Below are positions 25,661-35,728 of a stretch of DNA of 63,968 nt, piece by piece. A model generated the notes under the pieces. The model worked only from the letters and a program-made list of their open reading frames with translations. It searched no databases and had not been told where the DNA came from. Position 1 is the stretch's first letter; each line of letters begins with the position of its first letter. The position numbers and the translations under genes are program-made. Source of the stretch: Caldimonas tepidiphila (GTDB lineage: Bacteria > Pseudomonadota > Gammaproteobacteria > Burkholderiales > Burkholderiaceae_C); assembly GCF_003569765.1 (NCBI RefSeq), contig NZ_QXMG01000033.1, forward strand, positions 1-63,968, in the 5' to 3' direction.

Positions 25661-26667
25661 CGCCGTTCTCCGGAAAGGTCCTGCCAGTGCACGCTCGCGC
25701 CCTCGGCGACGCGGCCGAGCAGCCTTGCCGCGACGCGCGCGGTGCGGCCGTCGAGGTCGAGGTGCGGGTTCAGCTCGGCGATGTCGGCGAGCCGCAGCCT
25801 GCCCGACGCGGCGACACGGTCCAGCAGCGGCTCGATCACGTCGAGGCCGACGCCGCGGGCGGCCGGGGCGCTGACACCGGGCGCGAGTGCCGCGGGCAGC
25901 ACGTCGAGGCAGATCGTCAGGTAGACATGCTCGACGCCGGCGACGAAGGCGTCGAGCACCGAGAGCGTCGCGTCGAGCGCGAGCGGCCCCATGTCCTCGT
26001 CGCGCCGCCAGGTGACGCCGAGGCGGCGCGCGCGCTCGAACAGCGCCTCGGTGTTGGCGAAGTCGCTCACGCCGAGGCAGCAGTAGCGGAAGGGCCAGCC
26101 GCGCGCCGCACAGTCCTCGGCGATCTGGCGGAAGGGCGTGCCGGAGCTCGGGCGCTCGCCGGCGCGCAGGTCGAAGTGCGCGTCGAGGTTGACGATGCCG
26201 ATGTGCGGCGGCCTGTCGTGCCCCAGTGCGGCGGCAAGGTGCCGCGCGAGGCCCTGGAAGCTGCCGAAGGCGATCTCGTGGCCGCCGCCGAGCCCGAGCG
26301 GCAGCAGTCCGTGCGCGAGCAGGTCTTCCACGGCCTGCGCGTACTCCTGCTGCGCGTCCTCGAGGCCCGCGGTGCCGTCGGGGCCGGCCTCGCAGACCAC
26401 GTCGCCGGCGTCGAAGATCGAGCGGCAGCGGCGCAGCGGCAGGTTCGCCAGCATCGCGCGCAGCGCCGCCGGGCCGTCGCGCGCGCCGGGCCGGCCCTGG
26501 TTGCGCGCGACGCCCGCGTCGCAGGCGAAGCCGAGCAGCGCGACGCCAGGGGAGGGCGGCTGCGTGGTATCGAGCGCCCGCACCTGCTGGTGCCAGCGCC
26601 GCCCGGCCTCTCCCTCGTCGGCGTCGACGCGGCCGCTCCAGCGGCTCAGCTCGGCGGCGCGTCGCAC
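25657..26667 (-). CDS. hutG: Formimidoylglutamase
   Basis: The 336-residue arginase-family protein cleaves N-formimidoyl-glutamate to glutamate and formamide. Metal ligands are seen in GGGHEIAFG (His), NLDAHFDLR (Asp, His, Asp), and [23 protein letters not shown]. In the last motif many arginase relatives have Asp-x-Asp; here the first position is Cys. This could be a subfamily trait. The GTG at 26667 overlaps the hutH end by 22 bases and gives a normal start; the stop overlaps hutI by 4. It is the arginase-type enzyme, not the deformylase. Confidence 0.93.
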   Translation of the reverse strand: MRRAAELSRWSGRVDADEGEAGRRWHQQVRALDTTQPPSPGVALLGFACDAGVARNQGRPGARDGPAALRAMLANLPLRRCRSIFDAGDVVCEAGPDGTAGLEDAQQEYAQAVEDLLAHGLLPLGLGGGHEIAFGSFQGLARHLAAALGHDRPPHIGIVNLDAHFDLRAGERPSSGTPFRQIAEDCAARGWPFRYCCLGVSDFANTEALFERARRLGVTWRRDEDMGPLALDATLSVLDAFVAGVEHVYLTICLDVLPAALAPGVSAPAARGVGLDVIEPLLDRVAASGRLRLADIAELNPHLDLDGRTARVAARLLGRVAEGASVHWQDLSGERR

Positions 26668-28238
26668 GGGTAGGGCTCCTCGCCCGAGGGGCCGCGCACG
26701 CGCCACATCGGGCCGAACAGCTCGCCGTAGAGCGCGCCCGCCGCGCCCTGGCGCACGAGCTGCGCGGCGATCTCGATGTCGGGCGCGAGCAGGCGGTCGC
26801 GGTCGTAGAAGGGCACCTGCGCGCGCAGCGCCGCGTGCAGGCGCTGCAGCCGCGGCGAGGTCGCGAGCGGCCGGTGGAAGTCCACGCCCTGCACAGCGGC
26901 GAGCCACTCGATGCCGACGATGGTCGCGGTGTTGACCGCCATCTCGTGCAGCCGGCGCGCGGCGAACGTCGCCATGCTGACGTGGTCCTCCTGGTTCGCG
27001 GAGGTCGGCAGGCTGTCCACGCTCGCCGGGTGAGCGAGCGACTTGTTCTCGGACGCGAGCGCCGCGGCGGTGACGTGCGCGATCATGAAGCCGGAGTTGA
27101 GCCCCGGCTCCTGCACCAGGAAGGGCGGCAGCCCGGAGAGCGTCGCGTCGATCAGCAGCGCGATGCGGCGCTCGGACAGCGCGCCGATCTCGGCGATCGC
27201 GAGCGCCAGCATGTCGGCGGCGAAGGCCACCGGCTCGGCGTGGAAGTTGCCGCCCGAGATCACCTCGTCGTGCGCCGGGAAGACCAGCGGGTTGTCGGTG
27301 ACCGCGTTGGCCTCGATGCGCAGCGTGCCCGCGGCCTGCCGGATCAGGTCGCGGCAGGCGCCCATCACCTGCGGCTGGCAGCGCAGGCTGTAGGGGTCCT
27401 GCACGCGCTCGTCGGCGAGCAGGTGCGAGCGGCGGATCGGGCTGCCGGCGAGCAGCTCGCGGTAGACCGCGGCGAGCGCGATCTGCCCGGGCTGGCCGCG
27501 CACCGCGTGCACGCGCGCGTCGAACGGTGCGTCGCTGCCGCGCGCCGCGTCCACCGCGAGCGCGCCGACCGCGGCGGCGGCTTCCAGCAGCCGCTCGGCC
27601 ATGAAGAGGCCGTGCAGCGCGAGCGCGGTCGAGACCTGCGTGCCGTTGATCAGCGCCAGGCCCTCCTTGGGCGCGAGCGCGAGCGGCGCGATGCCGGCCC
27701 GCGCCAGCGCCTCGGCGGCCGGCACGGTGCGGCCCTGCACGCGCACGCTGCCCTCGCCGAGCATCGCGAGCGTCATGTGCGCCAGCGGCGCGAGGTCGCC
27801 CGAGGCGCCCACCGAGCCCTTGGACGGGATCAGCGGCATCACGCCGGCGTCGAGCAGCGCGAGCAGCGTCTCGATCACCACCGGCCGCACGCCGGAGCAG
27901 CCGCGCGCGAGGCTCGCGACCTTCAGCGCGAGCACGAGCCGCACCACCGCGTCGTCGAGCGGCGCGCCGGTGCCGACCGCGTGCGAGCGGATCAGGTTGT
28001 ACTGCAGCTGCTCGAGCTGCCCGTCGGCGATGTGGGTGCGCGCGAGCTTGCCGAAGCCGGTGTTGATGCCGTAGGCCGGCTCGCCGCGCGCGACGATGCG
28101 GCCGATCGTGCCGGCCGCCTCGGCGACCGGCCCCCAGGCCTCGTCGGCGAGCACGACGCGCCGCGGCGCGCTCCAGAGGCGGCGCAGCTCGGCGAGCGCG
28201 AGGCGCCCGGGCCGCAGCGTCAGCGTCTCGCCCGTCAT
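26646..28238 (-). CDS. hutH: Histidine ammonia-lyase
   Basis: The 530-residue protein is HutH, which removes ammonia from histidine to make urocanate. The Ala-Ser-Gly triad that forms the MIO electrophile lies in [12 protein letters not shown] near residue 141, and YGINTGFG and the [11 protein letters not shown] segment supply catalytic residues. The C-terminus is about 15-20 residues longer than the usual 510. It overlaps hutU by 4 bases at its start and hutG by 22 at its end. Confidence 0.98.
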   Translation of the reverse strand: MTGETLTLRPGRLALAELRRLWSAPRRVVLADEAWGPVAEAAGTIGRIVARGEPAYGINTGFGKLARTHIADGQLEQLQYNLIRSHAVGTGAPLDDAVVRLVLALKVASLARGCSGVRPVVIETLLALLDAGVMPLIPSKGSVGASGDLAPLAHMTLAMLGEGSVRVQGRTVPAAEALARAGIAPLALAPKEGLALINGTQVSTALALHGLFMAERLLEAAAAVGALAVDAARGSDAPFDARVHAVRGQPGQIALAAVYRELLAGSPIRRSHLLADERVQDPYSLRCQPQVMGACRDLIRQAAGTLRIEANAVTDNPLVFPAHDEVISGGNFHAEPVAFAADMLALAIAEIGALSERRIALLIDATLSGLPPFLVQEPGLNSGFMIAHVTAAALASENKSLAHPASVDSLPTSANQEDHVSMATFAARRLHEMAVNTATIVGIEWLAAVQGVDFHRPLATSPRLQRLHAALRAQVPFYDRDRLLAPDIEIAAQLVRQGAAGALYGELFGPMWRVRGPSGEEPYPCDAPPS

Positions 28239-29947
28239 GGCCGCACCATCGGCAGCTTCAGGCCGTGGCGCCGCGCCGCCTCGACCGCGGCCTCGTAGCC
28301 GGCGTCGGCATGCCGCATCACGCCCGAGCCGCAGTCGTTGACGAGCACGCGCGCCAGGCGCCGCGCCGCGTCCTCGCTGCCGTCGGCGACGATCACCATG
28401 CCGGCGTGCTGCGAGTAGCCCATGCCGACGCCGCCGCCGTGGTGCAGCGAGACCCAGGTCGCGCCGCCCGCGGTGTTCAGCAGCGCGTTGAGCATCGGCC
28501 AGTCGGAGACCGCGTCGCTGCCGTCGCGCATCGCCTCGGTCTCGCGGTTGGGGCTCGCCACCGAGCCGGTGTCGAGGTGGTCGCGGCCGATCACGATCGG
28601 CGCGCGCAGCTCTCCGGTGCGCACCATCTCGTTGAAGGCGAGGCCCGCCTTGTCGCGCTCGCCGAGCCCGAGCCAGCAGATGCGCGCGGGCAGCCCCTGG
28701 AAGGCGATGCGCTCGCCGGCCATGTCGAGCCAGCGGTGCACGTGCGCGTTGTCCGGGAAGAGCTCCTTGATGCGCGCGTCGGTGCGGCGGATGTCCTCGG
28801 GGTCGCCCGACAGCGCGACCCAGCGGAAAGGACCCTTGCCCTCGCAGAACAGCGGCCGAATGTAGGCCGGCACGAAGCCGGGGAAGTCGAAGGCGTTGCG
28901 CACGCCCGCGTCGAAGGCCACCTGCCGGAGGTTGTTGCCGTAGTCGAAGGTAGGCACGCCCATCGCCTGGAAGTCCAGCATCGCCTGCACGTGCCGCGCG
29001 CAGGAGCGCGCCGCCTCGGCGCGCAGGCGCTCGTGCTGCGCCGGGTCGGCCTGCGCCGCGAGCCACTCCCCGACGCTCCAGCCGGCCGGCAGGTAGCCGC
29101 GCAGCAGGTCGTGCGCCGAGGTCTGGTCGGTCAGCAGGTCGGGCTTCATCCCGCCGGCGCGCGCGCGCTCCACCAGCGCCGGCAGCACCTCGGCGGCGTT
29201 GCCGAGCAGGCCGATCGACACCGCCTCGCCGCGCTCGCAGTGCTGGCGCACCAGCGCGAGCGCCTCGTCCAGGTCGCGCGCCTGCCGGTCCAGGTAGCGG
29301 GTGCGCAGCCGGGCGTCGATGCTCGACTGGCGGCACTCGACGATCAGCGAGCTGGCGCCGGCGAAGCTCGCCGCCAGCGGCTGCGCGCCGCCCATGCCGC
29401 CGAGGCCGGCGCTGAGGATCCAGCGCCCGGCGAGGCTGCCGCCGCAGTGCTGCCGAGCCGCCTCGGCGAAGGTCTCGTAGGTGCCCTGCACGATGCCCTG
29501 GCTGCCGATGTAGATCCAGCTGCCCGCAGTCATCTGGCCGTACATCATCAGGCCCCGGCGGTCGAGCTCGTCGAAGTGCGCCCAGTCGGCCCACTTCGGC
29601 ACGAGGTTGGAGTTCGCGAGCAGCACCCGCGGCGCGTCCGGGTGGGTGCGGAACACGCCGACCGGCTTGCCGGACTGGATCAGTAGCGACTCGTCGTCCT
29701 CCAGCTCGCACAGCGCGTCGAGGATCGCGTCGAAGCTGGCCCAGTCGCGCGCGGCGCGGCCGATGCCGCCGTAGACCACCAGCTGCGCCGGGTTCTCGGC
29801 CACCTCGGGGTCGAGGTTGTTCTGCAGCATGCGGAAGGCGGCCTCGGTGAGCCAGTTCCTGCAGTGCAGCTCGACGCCGCGCGGCGCGCGCACCACGCGG
29901 CCGCGGCCGTCGCGCGGGTCGGGGAGGGGAAGGCTGGCGTCGCTCAT
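28235..29947 (-). CDS. hutU: Urocanate hydratase
   Basis: The 570-residue protein is HutU, which adds water to urocanate using tightly bound NAD. Seen are [45 protein letters not shown] (NAD loop), FDYGNNLR and [22 protein letters not shown] with the conserved Cys. It is the first gene of the operon. Two HutC-like sites lie 80-125 bases upstream, next to the divergent hutC. Confidence 0.98.
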   Translation of the reverse strand: MSDASLPLPDPRDGRGRVVRAPRGVELHCRNWLTEAAFRMLQNNLDPEVAENPAQLVVYGGIGRAARDWASFDAILDALCELEDDESLLIQSGKPVGVFRTHPDAPRVLLANSNLVPKWADWAHFDELDRRGLMMYGQMTAGSWIYIGSQGIVQGTYETFAEAARQHCGGSLAGRWILSAGLGGMGGAQPLAASFAGASSLIVECRQSSIDARLRTRYLDRQARDLDEALALVRQHCERGEAVSIGLLGNAAEVLPALVERARAGGMKPDLLTDQTSAHDLLRGYLPAGWSVGEWLAAQADPAQHERLRAEAARSCARHVQAMLDFQAMGVPTFDYGNNLRQVAFDAGVRNAFDFPGFVPAYIRPLFCEGKGPFRWVALSGDPEDIRRTDARIKELFPDNAHVHRWLDMAGERIAFQGLPARICWLGLGERDKAGLAFNEMVRTGELRAPIVIGRDHLDTGSVASPNRETEAMRDGSDAVSDWPMLNALLNTAGGATWVSLHHGGGVGMGYSQHAGMVIVADGSEDAARRLARVLVNDCGSGVMRHADAGYEAAVEAARRHGLKLPMVRP

Positions 29948-30026
29948 GACGTTCTCCCGGAGGCATGCGGCACCGGCCGGCGGCCCGTCCCGGCGCATGG
30001 ACAGGGCCCGGCCCGCGACCGGATAA

Positions 30027-30038
30027 TGCATATACAAG
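30027..30038. promoter_or_regulatory. HutC operator-like site 1
   Basis: TGCATATACAAG (its complement reads CTTGTATATGCA) resembles the CTTGTATNTACAAG-type sequence bound by HutC. It lies between divergent hutU and hutC in an AT-rich island that should contain both promoters. Confidence 0.55.
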
Positions 30039-30058
30039 TGCAGTGGTTTTTCTGCGGA

Positions 30059-30072
30059 TTTGTATAGACAAG
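30059..30072. promoter_or_regulatory. HutC operator-like site 2
   Basis: TTTGTATAGACAAG is a near-palindrome (TTGTATAGACAA) and matches the HutC type better than site 1. The two sites are centred about 33 bases (three helical turns) apart, which would allow cooperative binding of two dimers. Confidence 0.6.
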
Positions 30073-30182
30073 TCCGGGCCACTATAGACCCCGGGCCCGT
30101 GCCTGCCAATCCGGCGGGCGTGCGGCAGGGCTCGGGACAAACCCGCGGCGCGGCGCCGCGGCCACGGGAGCAGGGACGGGCG

Positions 30183-30896
30183 ATGGACCAGGCGCGTGAG
30201 GCGAGGCCGGCGGCCTACCGGCGCATCAAGGAGCACATCCTCGCGCGCATCCGCGCCGGCAACTGGAAGGAGGGCGACGCGATCCCCTCCGAGCAGGCGC
30301 TGGCGGCGGAGTTCGGCGTGTCGCGCATGACCGCGAACCGCGCGTTGCGCGAGCTGAGCGACGAGCAGGTGCTGGTGCGGGTGCAGGGCTCGGGCACCTT
30401 CGTCGCGCCGCCGAAGTCCGCCTCGACGCTGCTCGAGATCCGCAGCATCGCCGAGGAGATCGCCGCGCGCGGGCACCGGCACCGCGCCGAGCTGCAGCGG
30501 CTGGAGCGGGTCAGGGCCGGCGGCGCGCTGGCGGCGCAGTTCGGGCTTGCGGCGGGCGCGCCGCTGTTCCATTCGGTGGTCGTGCACTACGAGAACGAGC
30601 TGCCGATCCAGGTGGAGGACCGCCACGTCAACCCGGCGCTCGCGCCCGACTATCTAGGCCTCGACTTCGGCCGCACCACCGCGAACGAGCACCTGATGCG
30701 CGTCGCGCCGCTCGAGGGGGTGCACTTCCGCATCGAGGCGCGGCTGCCGCCGCCCGAGGTCGCCGCGATGCTGCACATCGACGCGCGCCAGCCCTGCCTC
30801 GTGCTGAGCCGCCGCACGCGCTCGCGCGGGCAGGTCGCGTCGGTGGCGACGCTGTGGCACCCGGCCGACCGCTACCAGTTCACCGGCGGGTTCTGA
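30183..30896 (+). CDS. hutC: Histidine utilisation repressor, GntR family
   Basis: The 237-residue protein has a GntR winged helix ([26 protein letters not shown], then [32 protein letters not shown]) and a UTRA ligand domain from about residue 90. HutC represses hut genes and is released by urocanate. It is divergent from hutU with operator-like sites in between. Confidence 0.95.
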   Translation: MDQAREARPAAYRRIKEHILARIRAGNWKEGDAIPSEQALAAEFGVSRMTANRALRELSDEQVLVRVQGSGTFVAPPKSASTLLEIRSIAEEIAARGHRHRAELQRLERVRAGGALAAQFGLAAGAPLFHSVVVHYENELPIQVEDRHVNPALAPDYLGLDFGRTTANEHLMRVAPLEGVHFRIEARLPPPEVAAMLHIDARQPCLVLSRRTRSRGQVASVATLWHPADRYQFTGGF

Positions 30897-30981
30897 GCGA
30901 GGACACGCAGGCGTGCCGCCGACAGCCCGGCCCGTCCCGCATCTCACGACGGCTGCGAAGAAGAAGGAACGGAAAAGAGGA

Positions 30982-31224
30982 ATGGGAAAGAAAGTCGTCA
31001 AGCCTTCGGGCACCGCCCGCGGCGGCCGGCAGCGGGGCGTCCTGATCGCCATCGTGCTGCTCGCGGCGTCCAACCTCGCGCTCGGCGCCTGGCTCTACCT
31101 GACGCAAGGCGAGCGACTGCCCCTCGGCGAGCAGCTCGCCGGCCTGTGGCGGGGAGTGGCGCCCCTGTTCGGCGGGGTGCGCGGATTCGCCGGCACGGCG
31201 ATGGGCTGGGCGACCGGGAACTGA
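30982..31224 (+). CDS. Small single-pass membrane protein of unknown function
   Basis: The 80-residue product starts MGKKVVKPSGTARGGRQRG, basic, followed by one hydrophobic helix (VLIAIVLLAASNLALGAWLYL, residues about 20-40) and a Gly-rich tail. The ATG at 30982 follows GGAAAAGAGGA. I do not recognise the family. It lies between hutC and an extracellular nuclease gene on the same strand. Confidence 0.55.
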   Translation: MGKKVVKPSGTARGGRQRGVLIAIVLLAASNLALGAWLYLTQGERLPLGEQLAGLWRGVAPLFGGVRGFAGTAMGWATGN

Positions 31225-31265
31225 GGGAACGCGGGCGCGGAGCACTGCCTGTAAAGTCCGCGCCG

Positions 31266-32039
31266 ATGAGATTCGTCCCGACCCTCCTGGCCGCCGCCTG
31301 CGGCCTGGCGCTGAGCGCCTGCGGCGGCAGCAGCAGTTCCTCCACCCCCGCGGCGACCGAGCAGCTCACCGGCTTCTCCGAGTGCCGCCAGTTCTTCCCC
31401 GGCGAGCTGCCGCGCCTGACCGCGCTGCGCGAGCGGATGCCGCGCGACCTCTGCTACGACGCGTTCGCGATCCTGCATTCGGGCCGCAGCAAGACGCCGG
31501 TGTTCGTGGTCGAGCGCCTGTCGCGCGAGCAGTTGCTCGACGCCGACGACGAGGTGCGCACCAACCGCTTCTTCGCCGACGCGCGGCTTCCGTCGGCCGA
31601 GCGCGCGCTGCTCGAGGACTACGCCGGCTCGGGCTACGACCGGGGCCACATGGCGCCGGCCGGCGACATGCCGACCGCGCAGGCGATGGCGCAGAGCTTC
31701 AGCCTGGCCAACATGGTGCCGCAGGCCCCGGCCAACAACCGCGGTTCCTGGGCGGGGATCGAGCGCGCGACGCGCGACTACGCGATGCGCGCAAGCGGTC
31801 CGGTCTACGTCTTCACCGGGCCGTTCCACGACACCCGCACGCCGAAGACGATCGGGCCGGGGCGGGTCTGGGTGCCGACGCACCTCTTCAAGCTTGTCTA
31901 CGACCCGCAGAGCAACCGCGCCTGGGCGCACTGGATCGAGAACACGGACGAGGCGCGCGCCGGCACCCCGATCGGCTACGGCGAACTGGTGCAGCGCACC
32001 GGCATCGAGTTCCTGCCGGGGCTGCGTCCGCGCGACTGA
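31266..32039 (+). CDS. DNA/RNA non-specific endonuclease, predicted lipoprotein
   Basis: The 257-residue protein has a lipoprotein signal (LALSACGG, lipid Cys near residue 19) and a Ser-rich linker. The beta-beta-alpha-metal nuclease core carries YDRGHMAPAGDM, the DRGH motif of the NUC1/Serratia nuclease family with catalytic His, followed by the Asn/metal region SLANMVPQAPANNRGSW. It would act in the periplasm or on the outer membrane, for nucleic-acid scavenging or defence. Start at 31266 follows a weak ribosome site. Confidence 0.9.
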   Translation: MRFVPTLLAAACGLALSACGGSSSSSTPAATEQLTGFSECRQFFPGELPRLTALRERMPRDLCYDAFAILHSGRSKTPVFVVERLSREQLLDADDEVRTNRFFADARLPSAERALLEDYAGSGYDRGHMAPAGDMPTAQAMAQSFSLANMVPQAPANNRGSWAGIERATRDYAMRASGPVYVFTGPFHDTRTPKTIGPGRVWVPTHLFKLVYDPQSNRAWAHWIENTDEARAGTPIGYGELVQRTGIEFLPGLRPRD

Positions 32040-32120
32040 GCCGGTGCCTGGAAAGTCCCGGAAATCCGGATCGGGACTTGCATGAGGACGGTCACCGAGG
32101 GAATTGCTGATTTTTTAGTG

Positions 32121-32834
32121 ATGAACAAGCGGACGAACGAGTATGGCCAGCCGATTGGCGGCGCGATTCCTGACTGGCAGCCGAGGGCGCTGCCGCAGCG
32201 CATGCCGCTGAAAGGCGATTACTGCGTGCTGGAGCCGCTTGATCCCGCGCGCCACGGGGGGGACCTTTGGCGGGCCTATCAGGCCGCCACCGACGGGCGT
32301 CAGTGGACCTACATGCCGGTCGGCCCGTTCGCAGACGACACCCGGTTTCGAGCCCATCTGGAGCTTGCGGCCGGGAGTCCCGATCCCCTGCACTTCGCGG
32401 TGGTGGACAGGGCGACGCAGCGGGCGGTGGGCACCCTGGCACTGATGCGCATGGATCCGGCAAACGGCGTGATCGAGGTCGGGCACGTTGCGTTCTCGCC
32501 GGCGCTGCAACGCACCCGGGCAGCCACGGAAGCGCAGTACCTGCTCATGCGGCTCGTGTTCGACGAGCTGCACTACCGTCGTTATGAATGGAAATGCGAC
32601 AGCCTGAACGCGCCTTCGCGTCAGGCGGCGCAGCGGCTCGGTTTCCAGTTCGAGGGCGTATTCCGGCAGGCCGTCGTGTACAAGCAGCGCTCGCGCGACA
32701 CCGCGTGGTTTTCGGTGATCGACAGCGAGTGGTCCGTGCTGCGTGACGCCTTCGTGCGCTGGTTGGCGCCGGGCAACTTCGACGGCGAGCGTCAGAAGGC
32801 GTCGCTCGCGAGCTTGCGCAGCAGCGCCGGATGA
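32121..32834 (+). CDS. GNAT-family N-acetyltransferase (RimJ/RimL-like)
   Basis: The 237-residue protein begins MNKRTNEYGQPIGGAIPDW and has the GNAT acetyl-CoA fold: AVGTLALMRMDPANGVIEVGHVAFSPALQRTRAATEA as motif A and YRRYEWKCDSLNAPSRQAAQRLGFQFEGVFRQA as motif B. RimJ/RimL relatives acetylate protein N-termini or small substrates; this one's substrate is unknown. The ATG at 32121 is chosen because the family starts MNxYGQPxG. Upstream AT-rich T-run may hold the promoter. Confidence 0.88.
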   Translation: MNKRTNEYGQPIGGAIPDWQPRALPQRMPLKGDYCVLEPLDPARHGGDLWRAYQAATDGRQWTYMPVGPFADDTRFRAHLELAAGSPDPLHFAVVDRATQRAVGTLALMRMDPANGVIEVGHVAFSPALQRTRAATEAQYLLMRLVFDELHYRRYEWKCDSLNAPSRQAAQRLGFQFEGVFRQAVVYKQRSRDTAWFSVIDSEWSVLRDAFVRWLAPGNFDGERQKASLASLRSSAG

Positions 32835-32912
32835 CTGGGCTGCTGCTGTGCGCGAGTACCGGGGTGGACGTCACGCTGATCTCGGCGCCGATGAAGCGCG
32901 CCTCTCCGCGAT

Positions 32913-33653
32913 TCAGGGCGCGGTGAGCGTCATCAGCATGTCGGCGTACCAGGCGCAGTTCAGGCCCAGCGATTCGTCCTGCGCGAGGTCCCGGTTGGCC
33001 ATGTCCAGCCGGGCGGAATGCACGCCGAGGAGCTTCCAGGGCAGGGGCTCGCCGCCGGCGGTCGCCGCCGCGTCGCGCATGACCACCGGCGCGCCGCTGG
33101 TGCCGCGGTGGGTGCGGCCGTCGGTGAGGAAGTAGCCCAGGCCCTGGAAGCGCATGCCGAAGGCGGATGCGATCACCGCTTGGCGCACCACCGGCAGATG
33201 GTGCAGCGTGTCGTGGAAGCCGAGCGGAAAGCCGACGATCAGCACCGAGCTGCCGACCTCGACCTCGTCCAGCGAGCGCTGCAGGTGCGAGGGAGTGAAG
33301 GCCTGCAGGACGCTGCTGTCGGGCAGGGCGGCGCGATCGAGCTCGAGCACCGCCACGTCGATGTCCCCGCCCGTGTCGCTGCCCTGCCGCCAGGTGCTCT
33401 TGCCGTCGCGATAGAGCAGCATTGAGAACCGGACCGACTGGCCGAGATCGCTTTCGCTGGTGTGGATCTCGATCTCGATGCGGTCCGGGAAATGCCCGTT
33501 CGGCTCGTCGACGAGGACATGGCGGCTGGTGACGAGAAAGAGCCGCCCGTCGCGCTCGAAGAAGAAGCCGCTCGCATTGGTCAGCGACCGCTGCTGCTCG
33601 AAGGTGGCGATGCGTGCCGCGGTCAGCAGCAGAGAGACACGAGGGGCGCTCAT
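32913..33653 (-). CDS. Trypsin-like serine protease domain protein
   Basis: The 246-residue protein has a chymotrypsin-like fold with a full triad: His in FLVTSRHVLVDE (near residue 43), Asp in GDIDVAVLELD (near 98) and Ser in HRGTSGAPVVMRD (near 190). No signal peptide is visible at MSAPRVSLLLTAA, so it is probably cytoplasmic; such proteins in bacteria are often part of sensing or defence modules. The ATG at 33653 is the one nearest to the domain. It converges with the GNAT gene. Confidence 0.8.
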   Translation of the reverse strand: MSAPRVSLLLTAARIATFEQQRSLTNASGFFFERDGRLFLVTSRHVLVDEPNGHFPDRIEIEIHTSESDLGQSVRFSMLLYRDGKSTWRQGSDTGGDIDVAVLELDRAALPDSSVLQAFTPSHLQRSLDEVEVGSSVLIVGFPLGFHDTLHHLPVVRQAVIASAFGMRFQGLGYFLTDGRTHRGTSGAPVVMRDAAATAGGEPLPWKLLGVHSARLDMANRDLAQDESLGLNCAWYADMLMTLTAP

Positions 33654-33830
33654 GAGTGATCCTTCAGATAGGGGGGGCGACGCCGCCCGTCGGCGGTGAC
33701 GAGGCCGAGCCTGCGGCATTTCAGGGGCGGGGACAAGGCCCGCTCGCACTCGCTTGCCATTGCCTCGTACACATGAACACATGCGCGGCGAGGGCGGCTG
33801 GTATGGTGGGTCTTCAACAAGGAGCACTTC

Positions 33831-34070
33831 ATGACATACCCGGCTCACGCGTCCCCCGCCCTCAGGCGCGAAGTCCTGCACGACGCGCTGCTGACTACGG
33901 TGGACCAGCTTAGGCGCCGTCGCGCCGCCGACATACCGGAAGGCTACATCGACGACTACGTGGCGCTGGACTGGCTCAAGTGGGACGGCGGCGCGCTGCG
34001 GCTGACGGCCACCGGCGAGAACGTCTGCGCGCAGGTCACGAAGAATCTGTGCCCCCAACTGCAGGGCTGA
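33831..34070 (+). CDS. Small conserved-looking protein of unknown function
   Basis: The 79-residue product starts MTYPAHASPALRREVLHDAL and ends TATGENVCAQVTKNLCPQLQG. It has a good AAGGAG before the ATG. No signal peptide or membrane segment is seen, and I do not recognise the family. It sits alone between divergent trypsin-like and convergent small genes. Confidence 0.6.
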   Translation: MTYPAHASPALRREVLHDALLTTVDQLRRRRAADIPEGYIDDYVALDWLKWDGGALRLTATGENVCAQVTKNLCPQLQG

Positions 34071-34175
34071 GCGTCCGCGGACTCGCGGGCCGCACCGCCG
34101 CCTGACCGCTTCCGCATCGCCGCAGGAGCGCGATCTCGCCGCAACCGGCGAGCGGCCGGGAGGCCGACGTGTGGC

Positions 34176-34418
34176 TCAGCTCCGTCCGGAACGCCGGCTG
34201 CGCGGCTGCAGCTTGTCCAGCTCGGCGAGTTGCTGCTTCAGCAGCATCATCAGCGAGCGTGCGTGCTCCACGGGCAGGCGCAGGCAGCTGGCGGGAAGCT
34301 GGTCGTCCCGCGCCGAGCGAGGCAGCACCAGCGCGTCGATGCCGATCTCGATCAGGCCCTTGTCGTGGTTCAGCGACTTCAGGCGTTGCACTTCGATGTC
34401 GTAGGTCTTCACAGGCAT
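34176..34418 (-). CDS. Small protein of unknown function, DUF3467-like
   Basis: The 80-residue protein starts MPVKTYDIEVQRLKSLN and ends in a helical LMMLLKQQLAELDKLQ plus basic tail. The central pattern of LPVEHARSLMMLL is reminiscent of DUF3467-type proteins; I am not sure. It converges with the 79-residue gene at 33831. Confidence 0.5.
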   Translation of the reverse strand: MPVKTYDIEVQRLKSLNHDKGLIEIGIDALVLPRSARDDQLPASCLRLPVEHARSLMMLLKQQLAELDKLQPRSRRSGRS

Positions 34419-34669
34419 TCTCTTGCGTTGAGGTGAGGCCGTATTGTCCGGCGCCCGCACCGGCACGGGGCTCGCGCTCGACCACTGTCCTCGTTCCCGG
34501 ACGGGTGCCCGGGGATCCACCCGCAAGCCCGGCGGCCTCGCCGCAGCGCGGCGCCGGTCGCCCGGGCCGTGGGCGAGTTGCCGGGGGGAGGGCAGCGCGC
34601 CTACCATTTCCGCGGGGCCGGCAGCGGGATGGCCGGCGCGGGCATCGATCGGCAACGGAGAAACGACGC

Positions 34670-35413
34670 ATGTTCAGGAAGCTTCTGAGTTCGATGGGGA
34701 TCGGCGCGGCGACCGTCGACCTGCAGTTGGAAAACGCCCTGGTTTCGCCCGGCGGGAGTTTCCGCGGGCAGGTGGTCGCGAGGGGCGGGAGCACGCCGCA
34801 GGCCGTCTCGGGCCTGACCATCGCGCTGCTGACCCGCGTCGAGGTGGAGACCGGCAACGGCGAGGTGGTCGGCAAGCAGGTGCTCGACAGCTGGAAGCTC
34901 CCGGCATCGTTCACGCTCCAGCCGCAGGAAACGAAGGTCGTCCCGGTGCATTGCGCGATCGGTGCCGAGACCCCGTTGACGGAGCTGTCCTGCCGCGACA
35001 ACCGCACCCGCGTGTGGCTGCAGACCGGGCTCGAGATCGATCTTGGGCTCGACCCCGGCGACGAGGACTTCCTGCGCATCGTGCCGACCTCGGCGCAGGC
35101 GGCGTTCCTGTCGGCCATGGAGCTGGCGGGCTTCCAGATGATGCGGGCCGACGTGGAGAAGGGCTATCTCCAGGGCCGAGGTTTCCGCTCGCGCAGCGGC
35201 TGCTACCAGGAGCTCGAGTACCGGCCGGTCGGGGCGGGGCGCTGGAGCATCAACGAGGTCGAGGTCTCCTTCGTGCCGGAGACCGAGCGCACCCATGTGC
35301 TGCTGGAGATCGACCGCGCCTTCCGGCGCGACGGCTACCTGTCGCTGACGCTGGACCACCGGGCGCTCGACGCCCGAGCCATCGCTCGCGAGCTCGAACG
35401 GCTGATCCGCTGA
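34670..35413 (+). CDS. Spo0M-like sporulation-control family protein
   Basis: The 247-residue protein starts MFRKLLSSMGIGAATVDLQLEN and has the arrestin-like beta-sandwich of the Spo0M family, with SPGGSFRGQVVARGGSTPQAV and a C-terminal WSINEVEVSFVPETERTHVLLEIDRAFRRDGYLSL. In Bacillus the family controls sporulation; in non-sporing proteobacteria its role is unknown. Start at 34670 after CAACGGAG. Confidence 0.88.
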   Translation: MFRKLLSSMGIGAATVDLQLENALVSPGGSFRGQVVARGGSTPQAVSGLTIALLTRVEVETGNGEVVGKQVLDSWKLPASFTLQPQETKVVPVHCAIGAETPLTELSCRDNRTRVWLQTGLEIDLGLDPGDEDFLRIVPTSAQAAFLSAMELAGFQMMRADVEKGYLQGRGFRSRSGCYQELEYRPVGAGRWSINEVEVSFVPETERTHVLLEIDRAFRRDGYLSLTLDHRALDARAIARELERLIR

Positions 35414-35728
35414 GGAGCGCCGGCCGGGCAGGTGGCGCGCACGCACCGCCGCGCAATCGTCCGCAGCAGGTGCCGAATTTGCTCCCTGCCTCGCAGGCGC
35501 GGGCGCCGGCTGCATCGCGAAAGCGGCTGCACTCCGCAGGGGAGGGGTGATCTCACCGTCACGCGCCACTCGTCGAACAAGCCGCCGGCAGCCGGTCGGC
35601 CCAGGCAGGAGGAGGAGCCGTGCGCGAGCGGCGGCAGGCAGCGGCTGCGGGGAAGGACAGCCCCCGGCAGCCGCAGGTCCCCGCTCGCGCTCTGAGCCAT
35701 GTGTTCCTGCGCTTCAGGGAGATCGACG
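35414..35728. other. Intergenic region before the His-rich membrane protein
   Basis: These 315 bases hold no gene I can support. A hairpin pairs GCGGCTGC at 35641-35648 with GCAGCCGC at 35667-35674, extended by G and C runs between. It could be a terminator-like or leader structure for the next gene. Confidence 0.4.
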
